18,647 bases of DNA from JBOGDS01 sp050743075 (GCA_050743075.1 JBOGDS010000073.1:1-18647), one strand, 5' to 3'; positions 5,838 to 13,878 are shown, counted from the stretch's first letter. Numbers and translations are program-made. Notes: generated by a model from the letters alone, not told the origin.

Positions 5838-8148
5838 CCTTCTCGACGAGGGCGCTGGCGGCATCAGCGGCCAACGGCTCGCCCACGTCGTCGACGAGGT
5901 AGAAGACGTCCACCGCCTCGGCGCCCAGGGTGCCGACGACCGCCGAACGAACCACGGCACCACCGGCGCCGAGAGCGCTGACCAGGCGGTAGAGCAGCCC
6001 CGGCTCGTCGTGCGCGCGGACCTCGAGTACGGTGGTGTCCGACGACGCTCCGGCCACGATCTCGACGCGCGGCTCGGCGGGAGCGGGAGTCCGGGGCACC
6101 CGCGGGGCGGACCGGGCCCCCAGGACCGCGCCCAGGTCGAGCGTGCCGCCGAGCGCACGGCCGATGTCGGTACGCAGCGTCGCCTCGCTGGGCGGACCGC
6201 GGAAGCCGGTGGTGCCGCGCCAGGTCTGGACGACGGCGCCCACGTGAGCATGAATCGCCGCCGCTCGCACGTCCAGATGGTGCATCGCCAGCACACCGGC
6301 GACCGCCGTCAGTGCGTCGCCGCGGTGCGGAACGGCGACGGTGACCCGACACAGCCCCGCCGGCTCACCGCCGTCGACGCGGACCGCGAGCTCACCGGCC
6401 AGGCCACAGTCGGTGGCCAGCTGTTCCTGCCACGGCTCGAGGGCCGATGGCTTCTGGACAGGTGCGCCGCCCAGGACGGATCGCACCCGAGCGACCAGGT
6501 CACCGACCAGCCGGGCCCGAAACGGCGACCAGGCCAGCGCCCCGGCTGCCGTCGCGTCGGCCTCCGTCAGCGCAGCGAGCAGGTCGAGCACGTCGGCAGA
6601 GCCGACGGCGGCCACCACGGCCGACACCGTCGCGGGGTCGTCGAGGTCGCGCCGGGTAGCCATCTGCGGCAGCAGCAGGTGGTGCCGGACCAGCAGTTCC
6701 AACCGAGCGGCGTCCGCGGGCGACAACCCGAGTCGCACGCCCAGCGCTGCTGCGATCGACGCCCCCGTCTCGCTGTGGTCGCCCGGAAGGCCCTTGCCCA
6801 GGTCGTGGAACAGGGCGGCCAGCAGCAGCAGGTCCGGGCGTGCCACCCGGCGGGCGAGCCCTGCGGCGACCACGGCTGTCTCCACCAGGTGCCGGTCGAC
6901 CGTGTGCCGGTGGATCGGCGTCCGCTGCGGCCGGTACCGCACCGGCTCCCACTCCGGGAACCACCGCACGATCAGCCCAGCCGCGTCCAGAGCGTCCCAG
7001 ACCGGCACGGCACCGGCGCCCGCACCCAGGAGGGAGACCAGCGCGTCGCGCGCCGCGGGCGGCCACGGCGACGGCAGCGGCGGGCACTCCCGCACGAGCC
7101 GGTCCAGGGTTGCCGGAGACAGCACGACGCCCGCCTGGGCAGCCGCCGCGGCCGCCCGCAGCGGCAGGACGGCGTCGAGGTGCGGATGCGCGGTCCGGGC
7201 CAGCGCCGCCTCGCCGTCGTGATCGACGACGCCGTCGGCCAGTGGACGGCGGATGACCGGCCTACGCCCGCCGGAGCGGCCGTGCAGCGCCCGTTCGACC
7301 TGACGCCAGGTGACGTCGGCCGCGTACCCGATGGTCCGACCCGCCTCCGCGACACGGCGCATCAGGGCGTCCGCGTCGGACAGGCCGAGCCGCTCCGCGA
7401 CCGCGTCCTGATCCTGGAATACCAGTCGATCGTGGCGGCGGCCGGTCGTCCGGTGCAGCGCGTCGCGGACGACCAGGAGCCACTCGTTCGCCTCGGCGAC
7501 CGCAGCGGCGTGCGGACGGTCCGCGACCCAGGAGGCCGCCACGGCCCGCAGCGCCGTGCCGTCGCGCAGGCCGCCGTACGCCTCCTTCAGGTCCGGCTCG
7601 GACAGGTGGGCCAGCTCGCCGACCCTCGTCAGCCGCTCCCGGCAGCGCGCAGCCAGCTGCGGCAGGCGGACCGGGGCCTGCCGTCGCCAGTCGGCCAGCA
7701 CCCGCGTCCGCAGCATCTCGGTGAGCTGCCGGTCGCCAGCCACGTGCCGCGCGTCGATGATGCCGAGGGCCGCCGCGAGATCGCCCCCGGCCACGTCGCG
7801 AGCGTCACGGAGAGTTCGCACGGCGTGATCGAGAGCGATCCCCGCGTCCCACACCGGGTAGAAGACCCCGTTGGCCACGGCGGCCGCGTCGCCGTCGTCA
7901 CCGTGTAACAGCACGACGTCCAGGTCGCTGCCCGGCAGCAGCTCCTGGCGGCCGTAGCCGCCCACCGCCACCAGCGCCATGCCGGCCGACGACGCGGGTG
8001 TCAGTGCCGCGAACAGCGAGCCGAGCCAGGCGTCGGACAGCTCGGTCAGCACAGCCCGTCGTTGCGCAGCCGTGAGCGTCTCGTCGTCGACCACGGCTGC
8101 CCGCACCCTGATGAACCGGCTGTCCGGACCGGAGTCCACTCCGGTCAC
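5812..8148 (-). CDS. glnD: PII uridylyl/adenylyltransferase GlnD
   Basis: This 778-residue bifunctional enzyme modifies and demodifies PII in response to glutamine. The nucleotidyltransferase domain has GGYGRQEL (63-70) and GSDLDVVLLHG (73-83). The HD domain has FHDLGKGLPGDHSETG around His448-Asp449, and two ACT domains close the protein (about 595-650 and 705-760). The length is normal for the family. In characterised actinobacteria such as Corynebacterium and Streptomyces, GlnD adenylylates rather than uridylylates the PII protein; which reaction this one performs is not readable here. The start is GTG 8148, only four bases after the glnB stop, so the two are co-translated. It ends at TAG 5812-5814. 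Where ffh might follow in related genomes, the window instead has the decayed ABC patch. Confidence 0.97.
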   Translation of the reverse strand: MTGVDSGPDSRFIRVRAAVVDDETLTAAQRRAVLTELSDAWLGSLFAALTPASSAGMALVAVGGYGRQELLPGSDLDVVLLHGDDGDAAAVANGVFYPVWDAGIALDHAVRTLRDARDVAGGDLAAALGIIDARHVAGDRQLTEMLRTRVLADWRRQAPVRLPQLAARCRERLTRVGELAHLSEPDLKEAYGGLRDGTALRAVAASWVADRPHAAAVAEANEWLLVVRDALHRTTGRRHDRLVFQDQDAVAERLGLSDADALMRRVAEAGRTIGYAADVTWRQVERALHGRSGGRRPVIRRPLADGVVDHDGEAALARTAHPHLDAVLPLRAAAAAAQAGVVLSPATLDRLVRECPPLPSPWPPAARDALVSLLGAGAGAVPVWDALDAAGLIVRWFPEWEPVRYRPQRTPIHRHTVDRHLVETAVVAAGLARRVARPDLLLLAALFHDLGKGLPGDHSETGASIAAALGVRLGLSPADAARLELLVRHHLLLPQMATRRDLDDPATVSAVVAAVGSADVLDLLAALTEADATAAGALAWSPFRARLVGDLVARVRSVLGGAPVQKPSALEPWQEQLATDCGLAGELAVRVDGGEPAGLCRVTVAVPHRGDALTAVAGVLAMHHLDVRAAAIHAHVGAVVQTWRGTTGFRGPPSEATLRTDIGRALGGTLDLGAVLGARSAPRVPRTPAPAEPRVEIVAGASSDTTVLEVRAHDEPGLLYRLVSALGAGGAVVRSAVVGTLGAEAVDVFYLVDDVGEPLAADAASALVEKVAATLALA

Positions 8149-8152
8149 AGAG

Positions 8153-8491
8153 TCACAAAGCCTCGACCCCGGTCTCGCCGGTTCGCACCCGGACCACGGC
8201 CTCGACCGGTGTCACCCAGACCTTGCCGTCGCCGATCTTGCCGGTCTGCGCCGACTTGGCGATCACGTCGACGACGTCGTCCGCGTCGGCGTCATCGACC
8301 AGGACCTCGAGGCGGAGCTTGGGCACCAGGTCGACCGTGTACTCGGCGCCCCGGTAGACCTCGGTGTGCCCCTTCTGCCGCCCGTATCCGCTCGCCTCGC
8401 TCACCGTCATGCCTGCCACGCCGAACGTCTCCAGCGCCGCGCGCACCTCGTCGAGCTTGAACGGCTTGATGACCGCCGTGACCAGCTTCAT
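8153..8491 (-). CDS. glnB: Nitrogen regulatory PII protein (GlnB/GlnK)
   Basis: This 112-residue trimeric signal protein senses ATP/ADP and 2-oxoglutarate and binds Amt and other targets. It has the T-loop GYGRQKGHTEVYRGAEY, with the modifiable Tyr51 in YRGAEY (46-51), and the B-loop TGKIGDGKVWV (83-93). Length is exactly that of the family. The ATG (8491-8489) overlaps the amt TGA in an ATGA arrangement, which implies translational coupling. Its position directly after amt makes it functionally GlnK-like: in other bacteria such a PII plugs the Amt channel when ammonium rises. The upstream part of this open frame (to 8968) is antisense-like frame noise within amt. Confidence 0.97.
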   Translation of the reverse strand: MKLVTAVIKPFKLDEVRAALETFGVAGMTVSEASGYGRQKGHTEVYRGAEYTVDLVPKLRLEVLVDDADADDVVDVIAKSAQTGKIGDGKVWVTPVEAVVRVRTGETGVEAL

Positions 8492-9810
8492 GCCTTCACC
8501 TCTTCCTCCGCAGGTGCCGCCCCTACGTGCTGCGGTGCGCGCATGCGTCCCGACGGCGTGCCGGCCGCCGCGCCGAGCTCGTAGGCGGACTCGGCGTGCT
8601 CGATCTGGTCCAGGCCGGTCGCCTCGTCGTCCACGGTCGCCCGGAAGCCGACCAGCTTGTGCACGATCGTGGCGAGGATGTAAGTGACGACGAACGAGTA
8701 CCCCATCACCGCACCCGCGGCCAGCGCCTGCCGGCCGAGCTGGTCGAACCCGCCGCCGTAGAACAGCCCCTCCGCACCGCCGGTGAACGACGCCGTCGCG
8801 AGCAGCCCGATGAGCAGGGTCCCGACGACACCACCCACCAGGTGGACGCCGACCACGTCGAGCGAGTCGTCGTACCCGAGCCGGTACTTCAGGCCGATGG
8901 CCAGCGCACAGGCGACGCCCGCGACCAACCCCACCGCGATCGCGCCAATCGGGCTGACGGCGGCACACGCGGGCGTGATCGCCACCAGGCCGGCGACGGC
9001 ACCCGAGGCGCCGCCCAGTGTCGTCGCGTGCTTGTCACGCACGACCTCGACGGCGAGCCAGCCCAGGATCGCCGCAGCCGTGGCGACCGCCGTGTTGACG
9101 AACGCCCCGGCCGCAAGGCCGTTGGCCGCAACGGCCGACCCGGAGTTGAAGCCGAACCAGCCGAACCACAGCAGCCCGGCTCCGAGCACGACGAACGGCA
9201 GGTTGTGGGGGCGCATCTGCTCCTTGCGCCAGCCGGTCCGCTTGCCCACGACGAGGGCCAGCGCGAGCGCAGCCGCGCCGGCGTTGATGTGGACCGCGGT
9301 GCCGCCGGCGAAGTCCAGGGCACCGAGACGGTCGCCGATCCAGCCGCCGTCGCCGCCGTCGAACGCGAACACCCAGTGCGCGACCGGGAAATACACGATC
9401 GTGACCCACAGCACGACGAACAGCGCCCAGGCGCCGAACCGGGCCCGGTCGGCGACCGCGCCGCTGATGAGGGCCACCGTGATGATCGCGAACATCAGCT
9501 GGAAGGCGACGAACGCGTACTCCGGGATCGTGCCGCTGACGCTGTCCAGCCCCACGCCGGACAGGCCGACCTTGTCCAGCCCGCCGAGGATCCCGGCGCC
9601 GATGTCGGAGTCGAAGGCGAGGCTGTAGCCGTAGAGCACCCACACGACCGGCACGATCGCCAGGCAGATGAAGCTCATCATGAGCATGTTGAGGACGTTC
9701 TTCGAACGGACCATGCCGCCGTAGAAGAACGCCAGGCCGGGTGTCATGAGCAGGACGAGCGCCGAGCTCGCCAGCACCCACGCGGTGTCGCCCGCGCTGA
9801 TCTCGGGCAT
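8488..9810 (-). CDS. amt: Ammonium transporter Amt
   Basis: This 440-residue integral membrane protein has about eleven spans and forms trimeric ammonium channels. It has the family signature DFAGGTAVHINAG with the first pore histidine, and the second in VGVHLVGGVVG. The N-terminus MPEISAGDTAWVLASSALVL shows the usual first span. The ATG at 9810 is preferred over the upstream start at 9870 because AAGGGA lies about eight bases before it and homologues begin here. The cytoplasmic C-terminal tail (GTPSGRMRAPQHVGAAPAEE) is variable. It is the first gene of amt-glnB-glnD, with GlnR-like boxes about 120-170 bases upstream. Confidence 0.97.
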   Translation of the reverse strand: MPEISAGDTAWVLASSALVLLMTPGLAFFYGGMVRSKNVLNMLMMSFICLAIVPVVWVLYGYSLAFDSDIGAGILGGLDKVGLSGVGLDSVSGTIPEYAFVAFQLMFAIITVALISGAVADRARFGAWALFVVLWVTIVYFPVAHWVFAFDGGDGGWIGDRLGALDFAGGTAVHINAGAAALALALVVGKRTGWRKEQMRPHNLPFVVLGAGLLWFGWFGFNSGSAVAANGLAAGAFVNTAVATAAAILGWLAVEVVRDKHATTLGGASGAVAGLVAITPACAAVSPIGAIAVGLVAGVACALAIGLKYRLGYDDSLDVVGVHLVGGVVGTLLIGLLATASFTGGAEGLFYGGGFDQLGRQALAAGAVMGYSFVVTYILATIVHKLVGFRATVDDEATGLDQIEHAESAYELGAAAGTPSGRMRAPQHVGAAPAEEEVKA

Positions 9811-9931
9811 CGCTGATCCCTTCTGCAGACGAGCCGGCTCGCATGCGTCCGGGCAGCGCCGCCGCGGCACCCACGGTCCGGTCGGTCGCCAGCAGACTGG
9901 CGGGCCCGTGTTGCTCCGGTGTACGCGCGAT

Positions 9932-9947
9932 GTTGCGCGCAGGTGAC
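9932..9947 (-). promoter_or_regulatory. GlnR-like box 2 upstream of amt
   Basis: On the minus strand GTCAC-N6-GCAAC, one base off the consensus GTNAC-N6-GAAAC half-site pair bound by the actinobacterial nitrogen regulator GlnR. It lies 31 bases downstream of the first box, about three helical turns. A small perfect hairpin (9887-9902, CGCCAG-CAGA-CTGGCG on the plus strand) lies between it and the amt start. Confidence 0.4.
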
Positions 9948-9962
9948 ATCTGTCCGCGCCGT

Positions 9963-9978
9963 GTTTCGACGGCGTGAA
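9963..9978 (-). promoter_or_regulatory. GlnR-like box 1 upstream of amt
   Basis: On the minus strand TTCAC-GCCGTC-GAAAC. The right half-site matches the GlnR consensus GAAAC exactly and the left has TNAC. GlnR activates amtB-glnK-glnD in streptomycetes under nitrogen limitation, and this position fits that role. Confidence 0.5.
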
Positions 9979-9982
9979 CGCC

Positions 9983-10492
9983 CTACCCGGCGGCCAGGCG
10001 GCGCTTGTACCGCGACACCAGCCAGCTGCCGACCGCCAGGACCAGCACCACGACGGCCGGCACCGCCACCTGCGGGATCGGCGAGTTGATCGCCGGCACG
10101 ATCAGGAACCCGATCCACAGCGAGACGTAGGTGAAGTACACGTGTCCGACGTACCTGCCCGGCCGGCCGTCGGAACCGTCGGCACCGTCGGAGCCGTCGG
10201 TGCCGTCGGTGCCGTCGCCGGCTGCCCGCCAGGCAAGCAGCAGCCGGATCACCATCGCCAGCCCGAGGCCGGCCAGGCCGCCGAAGGCCAGCCGGGCCAC
10301 GGCATCGAGATCGGCCCAGTCGTGGACGACGAGCCCCACCAGGCCGGCCAGCAGCAACACGACGCACCACAGGTACAACAGCCGCCATCGCGAGCGGCCG
10401 TCGCCGGGCCGCGGCGGCGACATCGAGGGCAGCCCGGCGACGAGCCCGACGACGCCAGCGGTCACATGCAGGAGGACGAGTCCGGTCCGCAC
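9983..10492 (-). CDS. Five-span membrane protein of unknown function
   Basis: This 169-residue protein is mostly hydrophobic, with spans at TGLVLLHVTAGVVGLVAG, WRLLYLWCVVLLLAGLVGLV, LAFGGLAGLGLAMVIRLLLA, HVYFTYVSLWIGFLIVPA and VAVPAVVVLVLAVGSWLV. It resembles small DUF2306-like membrane proteins, but I cannot assign a role. The start is GTG 10492, chosen because GGAGG lies six bases upstream and overlaps the region just after the GNAT stop; longer starts would overlap the GNAT gene. Between spans three and four is a low-complexity loop, DGTDGTDGSDGADGSDG, encoded by a 9-base tandem repeat. It is the last gene of the VOC-GNAT-membrane operon. Confidence 0.75.
   Translation of the reverse strand: MRTGLVLLHVTAGVVGLVAGLPSMSPPRPGDGRSRWRLLYLWCVVLLLAGLVGLVVHDWADLDAVARLAFGGLAGLGLAMVIRLLLAWRAAGDGTDGTDGSDGADGSDGRPGRYVGHVYFTYVSLWIGFLIVPAINSPIPQVAVPAVVVLVLAVGSWLVSRYKRRLAAG
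10166..10219. repeat. 9-base tandem repeat within the membrane protein gene
   Basis: Six consecutive units of the form RCCGTCGGN on the plus strand (GCCGTCGGA, ACCGTCGGC, ACCGTCGGA, GCCGTCGGT twice, GCCGTCGCC). On the coding strand they give an Asp-Gly-Thr/Ser/Ala loop between membrane spans. Such a repeat can gain or lose units without a frameshift. Confidence 0.85.
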
Positions 10493-10502
10493 GGCGGCCT
10501 CC

Positions 10503-11129
10503 TCACCGGCAGGGAACGGGCCGGGCCATGCCCAGGTAGGCGGGGCCACCGGCGTAGGTCGCGATGACCGGCTGGCTGACCTCGAAACCGAACCGCCGGT
10601 AGTAGTCGACGTTGGCCGAGTCAGACGTCTGGAGATAGCAGGGCAGGCCGGCCTCGTCGGTGATCGCCAGCGCCGGCGCCATCAGCCCGGTGCCGACCCG
10701 GCGACGCTGGGCCCGCGGGTGCACGCTCATCGTCTGCAGGTACCAGCAGTCGTGCGCGGGGTGGGCCTCGGCCAGCGCCGCGCCCACCCGCATGAACCTG
10801 CCGACGGCGCCTCGCCCATCCCAGGCCATGCGGACCAGCGCCGCCATCCTGGCCACCCGGGCGCGGGACATCGGGAACGTGCCCGGCGGCATCCACAGCG
10901 CCACCCCGAGCAGGCCCCCGCCGTCGTCTGCCGCGAGCGCGTGGCCGTGCACGGCGGCGTCACGCGCGGTCGCGACCATGAGCGGGCGCAGGACCCGCCG
11001 CCGTACTGCCGGATCGGGGAAGACATGGCGGAACCCGGGGTACTCGCCGTGGCCGGCCGCGATCAGCTCGCCCGCGTCGGGCGCTCGGGACGGGTGGAGC
11101 CGCCCGACGTGGACGCCGTCACCGCTCAC
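10503..11129 (-). CDS. GNAT-family N-acetyltransferase
   Basis: The protein is about 208 residues. It has the acetyl-CoA binding loop in SVHPRAQRRRVGTGLMAPAL (the R-x-x-G-x-G type motif) and the typical later segment SANVDYYRRFGFEV. Members of this subfamily acetylate small molecules or protein N-termini; the substrate is unknown. The GTG at 11129 is taken as start because it overlaps the end of the VOC gene by 11 bases, while the frame further upstream lies inside that gene. The stop at 10503 is 10 bases before the start of the membrane protein gene, so the three genes look co-transcribed. Confidence 0.85.
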   Translation of the reverse strand: MSGDGVHVGRLHPSRAPDAGELIAAGHGEYPGFRHVFPDPAVRRRVLRPLMVATARDAAVHGHALAADDGGGLLGVALWMPPGTFPMSRARVARMAALVRMAWDGRGAVGRFMRVGAALAEAHPAHDCWYLQTMSVHPRAQRRRVGTGLMAPALAITDEAGLPCYLQTSDSANVDYYRRFGFEVSQPVIATYAGGPAYLGMARPVPCR

Positions 11130-11517
11130 CGGGAGCCGGCGGCTTCTGGTGCAGGTTGACCAGGTTGCCGCAGCCGTCCTCGAACACGGCGTCGACGCCA
11201 CCGTATGGCATCACGGTCGGCTCCAGCGTGAACGGCACGCCCCGCGACGTGAGCGCCTCGGCCTCGGCGGCGCAGTCGTCGCTGGCCAGCGAGAGCGCCG
11301 GCTTGCCGGCCTGGTAGGTGGCGACCTGGAACGCCTTGGCCGCGTCACGCGCGTGGGCCAGGAGCAGTTCTGCACCGCCGTCGTCGGCGGCAACGGTCAG
11401 CCAGCGCTCGTCGCCGTAGGACTCGTCGGTGGTGACCCGCAAGCCAAGCTTCTCGGAGTAGAACTCGCGTGCCTTGTCCTGGTCGTCGACGAAGATCGTC
11501 GCCAGCCTGATGCGCAT
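11119..11517 (-). CDS. VOC (glyoxalase/bleomycin resistance) family protein
   Basis: This 132-residue single-chain VOC protein begins MRIRLATIFVDDQDKAREFY and contains two beta-alpha-beta-beta-beta units, with the FEDGCGNLVNL end typical of glyoxalase-like proteins. Family members bind a metal and act on small electrophiles, or sequester antibiotics; which applies here is not visible. The ATG at 11517 has GAAGGG ten bases upstream. It is the first gene of the operon and divergent from the TetR-family gene 125 bases away, the usual arrangement for a regulator and its target. Confidence 0.88.
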   Translation of the reverse strand: MRIRLATIFVDDQDKAREFYSEKLGLRVTTDESYGDERWLTVAADDGGAELLLAHARDAAKAFQVATYQAGKPALSLASDDCAAEAEALTSRGVPFTLEPTVMPYGGVDAVFEDGCGNLVNLHQKPPAPGER

Positions 11518-11568
11518 GGTCGCCTGCCCTTCGTGAGGAGCCGTCGGCGGATCCTCCCGCCACCTGAC

Positions 11569-11602
11569 AGCAACGCTGTTACTGTTGAAGAACGACGTTA
11601 CT
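11569..11602. promoter_or_regulatory. Two candidate TetR operators between VOC and tetR-like genes
   Basis: AGCAACGCTGTTACT (11569-11583) is a near-perfect inverted repeat with AAC/GTT half-sites. A second copy, AGAACGACGTTACT (11589-11602), contains the exact palindrome AACG-A-CGTT. The AAC half-sites are 19 bases apart. Both sit midway between the divergent starts, the expected place for an autoregulatory TetR operator. Confidence 0.5.
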
Positions 11603-11642
11603 GCCGAGGCCGTCCCACCCGCAAGAGGAAGCGAGCGGTCGC

Positions 11643-12278
11643 ATGCCGACCCGTCCCGCCGCCGGCACGCCGTACGCCGCGGCGGCCGCCGCCGGCAAGC
11701 ACGCGCTGCGCACACTGGTCCTGGACACCGCCAGCCGGCTGCTGGAGTCCGAGGGACCCGACGCGTTGACGATGCGGCGGATCGCGTCGGACGTCGGCTG
11801 CTCCACGACCGTGCTCTACACGATGTTCGGCGGCAAGGCCGGCATCGCCGAGGGTCTGTGGCTGGAGGGCTTCGGGCGGCTGGCCGCCGCGCTCGGCCGG
11901 GCGACCGGCCCGGACGCGCTCGCGCGGCTCGCCGCCATCGGCCGCGCCTACCGCGACAACGCGCTGGCCAACCGGTCGTACTACGCGGTCATGTTCCAGC
12001 GCCCCATCCCCGGCTTCGAGCCGTCTGCCGAGGCGTACGCGACCAGCCTGCGGCCGCTGCAGGTGCTGGTCGACGCCGTCGCCGACTGCATCGATGCCGG
12101 CGTGTTCCGCCCGGGCGACTCCCGGCACATCGCCGGCGTGCTCTGGGCGGCGACCCACGGTGCGGTCAGCCTGGAGCTCGCCGGCTACGAGGGCGCCGTC
12201 GACGCCCAGCCGCGGTTCGACAACCTGTGCGCCGCCGCAGCGGCCTGGTTCATGGCCGGCCCGCCGCCGGCCCGCTGA
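11643..12278 (+). CDS. TetR/AcrR-family transcriptional regulator
   Basis: This 211-residue protein has an N-terminal helix-turn-helix region (about residues 20-70): ALRTLVLDTASRLLESEG, then LTMRRIASDVGCSTTVLYTM and FGGKAGIAEGLW. The remaining C-terminal part is a helical ligand domain of the TetR_C type, ending GVLWAATHGAVSLELAGYEG. A short Ala-rich N-terminal tail precedes the DNA-binding domain. GAGGAAG lies 11 bases before the ATG. It is divergent from the VOC operon with two operator-like repeats between, so it likely represses that operon and itself. The 3' end is convergent with ftsY, with only nine bases between them. Confidence 0.9.
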   Translation: MPTRPAAGTPYAAAAAAGKHALRTLVLDTASRLLESEGPDALTMRRIASDVGCSTTVLYTMFGGKAGIAEGLWLEGFGRLAAALGRATGPDALARLAAIGRAYRDNALANRSYYAVMFQRPIPGFEPSAEAYATSLRPLQVLVDAVADCIDAGVFRPGDSRHIAGVLWAATHGAVSLELAGYEGAVDAQPRFDNLCAAAAAWFMAGPPPAR

Positions 12279-12287
12279 CCGGCCGGA

Positions 12288-13460
12288 TCAGCCCAACAGG
12301 CCGTCGACGAAGGCCTCGGGATCGAAGGGAGCGAGGTCGTCGGCGCCCTCGCCGAGGCCGACCAGCTTGACGGGAACCCCCAACTCGCGCTGGACGGCGA
12401 CGACGATGCCGCCCTTGGCCGTGCCGTCCAGCTTGGTCAGCACGATGCCGGTGACGTCGACGACCTCGCGGAAGACCCGCGCCTGGGCCATTCCGTTCTG
12501 GCCCGTCGTGGCGTCGAGCACCAGCAGTACTTCGTCGACCGGACCCTGCTTCTCGATCACCCGCTTGACTTTGCCCAGCTCGTCCATCAGCCCGACCTTG
12601 GTCTGCAGGCGGCCGGCGGTGTCGACCAGGACGACGTCGGCCTCCTGTTCGATGCCGGCGCGTACGGCGTCGAAGGCGACGCTCGCCGGGTCGCTCCCTT
12701 CCGGTCCCCGGACCGTCGGCACGCCCACCCGGTCACCCCAGGTCGTCAGCTGGTCGGCGGCAGCGGCTCGGAACGTGTCGGCCGCGCCGAGCACGACGTC
12801 GCGGTCCTCGGCCACGAGCATCCTGGCGAGCTTGCCGACCGTCGTCGTCTTGCCGGTGCCGTTGACACCGACGACGAGCACGACGGCCGGCCGGTTCTCG
12901 ACGACGTGCCGGTCGGTTCGCAGGGAGCGGTCCATCGACGGGTCGACGAGCGCCAGCAGCTCCTCACGGAGCAGGCCCCTGGCCGCGGCCGGGTCGGCAA
13001 TGCCTTCGACCCGCACCCGCGTCTGGAGCCGCCCGACCATCTCCAGCGCCGGCGCCACCCCGAGGTCGGCAGTCAGCAGGGTGTCCTCGATCTCCTGCCA
13101 GGTGTCGTCGTCCAGCCGCTCGCGCGAGAGCAGCGTGAGCAGGCCCTGGCCGAGCGCCGACCGGGAGCCGGCCAGCCGCGAGCGCAGCCGGACCAACCTG
13201 CCCGCGGCCGGTTCCGGACGCTCGGGTGGTGGCGGGAGATGCTCGGCCTCCGGGAGGACGGTCTCGTCGGGGAGGGTGGCTGCCTCGAGGTCGCGGCGCG
13301 TGATGTCGACCGCGGTCTCCGTCGCGGTGTCCGTGTCGGTGTCGGCGCTGGGACGCTGTCCGGCCGGGGGAGGCGCTGCCCGCCGCCGCGGCACGACGTA
13401 CGCAACGATCGCGACACCGAGGACGACAGCAACCACCGCGCCGATGATCAGGTACTCCAC
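12288..13460 (-). CDS. ftsY: Signal recognition particle receptor FtsY
   Basis: This 390-residue GTPase docks SRP-ribosome complexes at the membrane. It has an N-terminal transmembrane anchor (residues 1-23, MEYLIIGAVVAVVLGVAIVA), then an acidic, Pro-rich linker to about 85, an NG domain with G1 GVNGTGKTT (198-206), DTFRAAA (228-234), DTAGR (280-284) and TKLD (342-345), and the closing GLGEGADDLAPFDPEAF. The start is GTG 13460 with GGAGG ten bases before it. Membrane-anchored FtsY is usual in actinobacteria. smc normally lies directly upstream; here about 4 kb of other genes separate them. Confidence 0.97.
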   Translation of the reverse strand: MEYLIIGAVVAVVLGVAIVAYVVPRRRAAPPPAGQRPSADTDTDTATETAVDITRRDLEAATLPDETVLPEAEHLPPPPERPEPAAGRLVRLRSRLAGSRSALGQGLLTLLSRERLDDDTWQEIEDTLLTADLGVAPALEMVGRLQTRVRVEGIADPAAARGLLREELLALVDPSMDRSLRTDRHVVENRPAVVLVVGVNGTGKTTTVGKLARMLVAEDRDVVLGAADTFRAAAADQLTTWGDRVGVPTVRGPEGSDPASVAFDAVRAGIEQEADVVLVDTAGRLQTKVGLMDELGKVKRVIEKQGPVDEVLLVLDATTGQNGMAQARVFREVVDVTGIVLTKLDGTAKGGIVVAVQRELGVPVKLVGLGEGADDLAPFDPEAFVDGLLG

Positions 13461-13493
13461 GAGCGCACATCCTCCCAGACGGCAGGCACACTC

Positions 13494-13847
13494 TCAGTCG
13501 CAGCCAGGCGGCGTGCGGTCCGACGGCTCGTACTCGGCGATCACCTCAGCCGGCGGGATGGAGTACTCGATCCGGTCTGCCGCGACGAGCTCGACGAATC
13601 CGATGACGCTTTCCCCGTCGACCGGCCAATGCTGCGGCGGAGCCTCTCCGGCGCCGGTCTCTGGGGCCGGACTACCTCGGTTCTGGTCCCGGTACCAGTG
13701 GAGGCCATTGAACTGGCCCAGATAGTCGATGCCGCAATGGAGCAGCAGCAGGTAGGCGTACGTAACACCGCCTTCGAGCTGTCCGCCGTCGGTCACCGGC
13801 AGCGGCTCGCCCACCGGAGACGACGTCGCGCCCATCGACGCCGACAT
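13494..13847 (-). CDS. Conserved-looking small protein of unknown function
   Basis: This 117-residue protein has a central aromatic segment, TYAYLLLLHCGIDYLGQFNG followed by LHWYRD, and a later VIGFVELVAADRIEYSIP. The ends are low in complexity. It has no signal peptide and only one short hydrophobic stretch. I do not recognise the family. GGCGGG precedes ATG 13847 too closely, and the second Met (codon 5) is an alternative start. It lies 33 bases upstream of ftsY on the same strand, so it may be co-transcribed with it. Confidence 0.6.
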   Translation of the reverse strand: MSASMGATSSPVGEPLPVTDGGQLEGGVTYAYLLLLHCGIDYLGQFNGLHWYRDQNRGSPAPETGAGEAPPQHWPVDGESVIGFVELVAADRIEYSIPPAEVIAEYEPSDRTPPGCD

Positions 13848-13878
13848 CCCGCCGCACCGTCATGACGCTTCGACGCGA

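Noticed and set aside
5809..7908. 699-codon open frame antisense to glnD
   Set aside because: It is a shadow of glnD in very GC-rich DNA: rich in Arg, Gly, Gln and Pro, with no domain. glnD itself is complete and well supported.
8527..9816. 429-codon open frame antisense to amt
   Set aside because: The composition (Arg, Asp, His, Glu, Gln repeats) is typical of the reverse complement of a membrane protein gene; there is no recognisable motif.
12279..12287. Bidirectional terminator between the TetR gene and ftsY
   Set aside because: CTGACCGG/CCGGATCAG pairs only with a bulge and no loop space, overlapping the TetR stop; too weak to call.
12094..13725. 543-codon plus-strand frame across the TetR gene end and ftsY
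   Set aside because: Ser/Thr/Arg-rich shadow of ftsY codons; ftsY on the other strand has all GTPase motifs.
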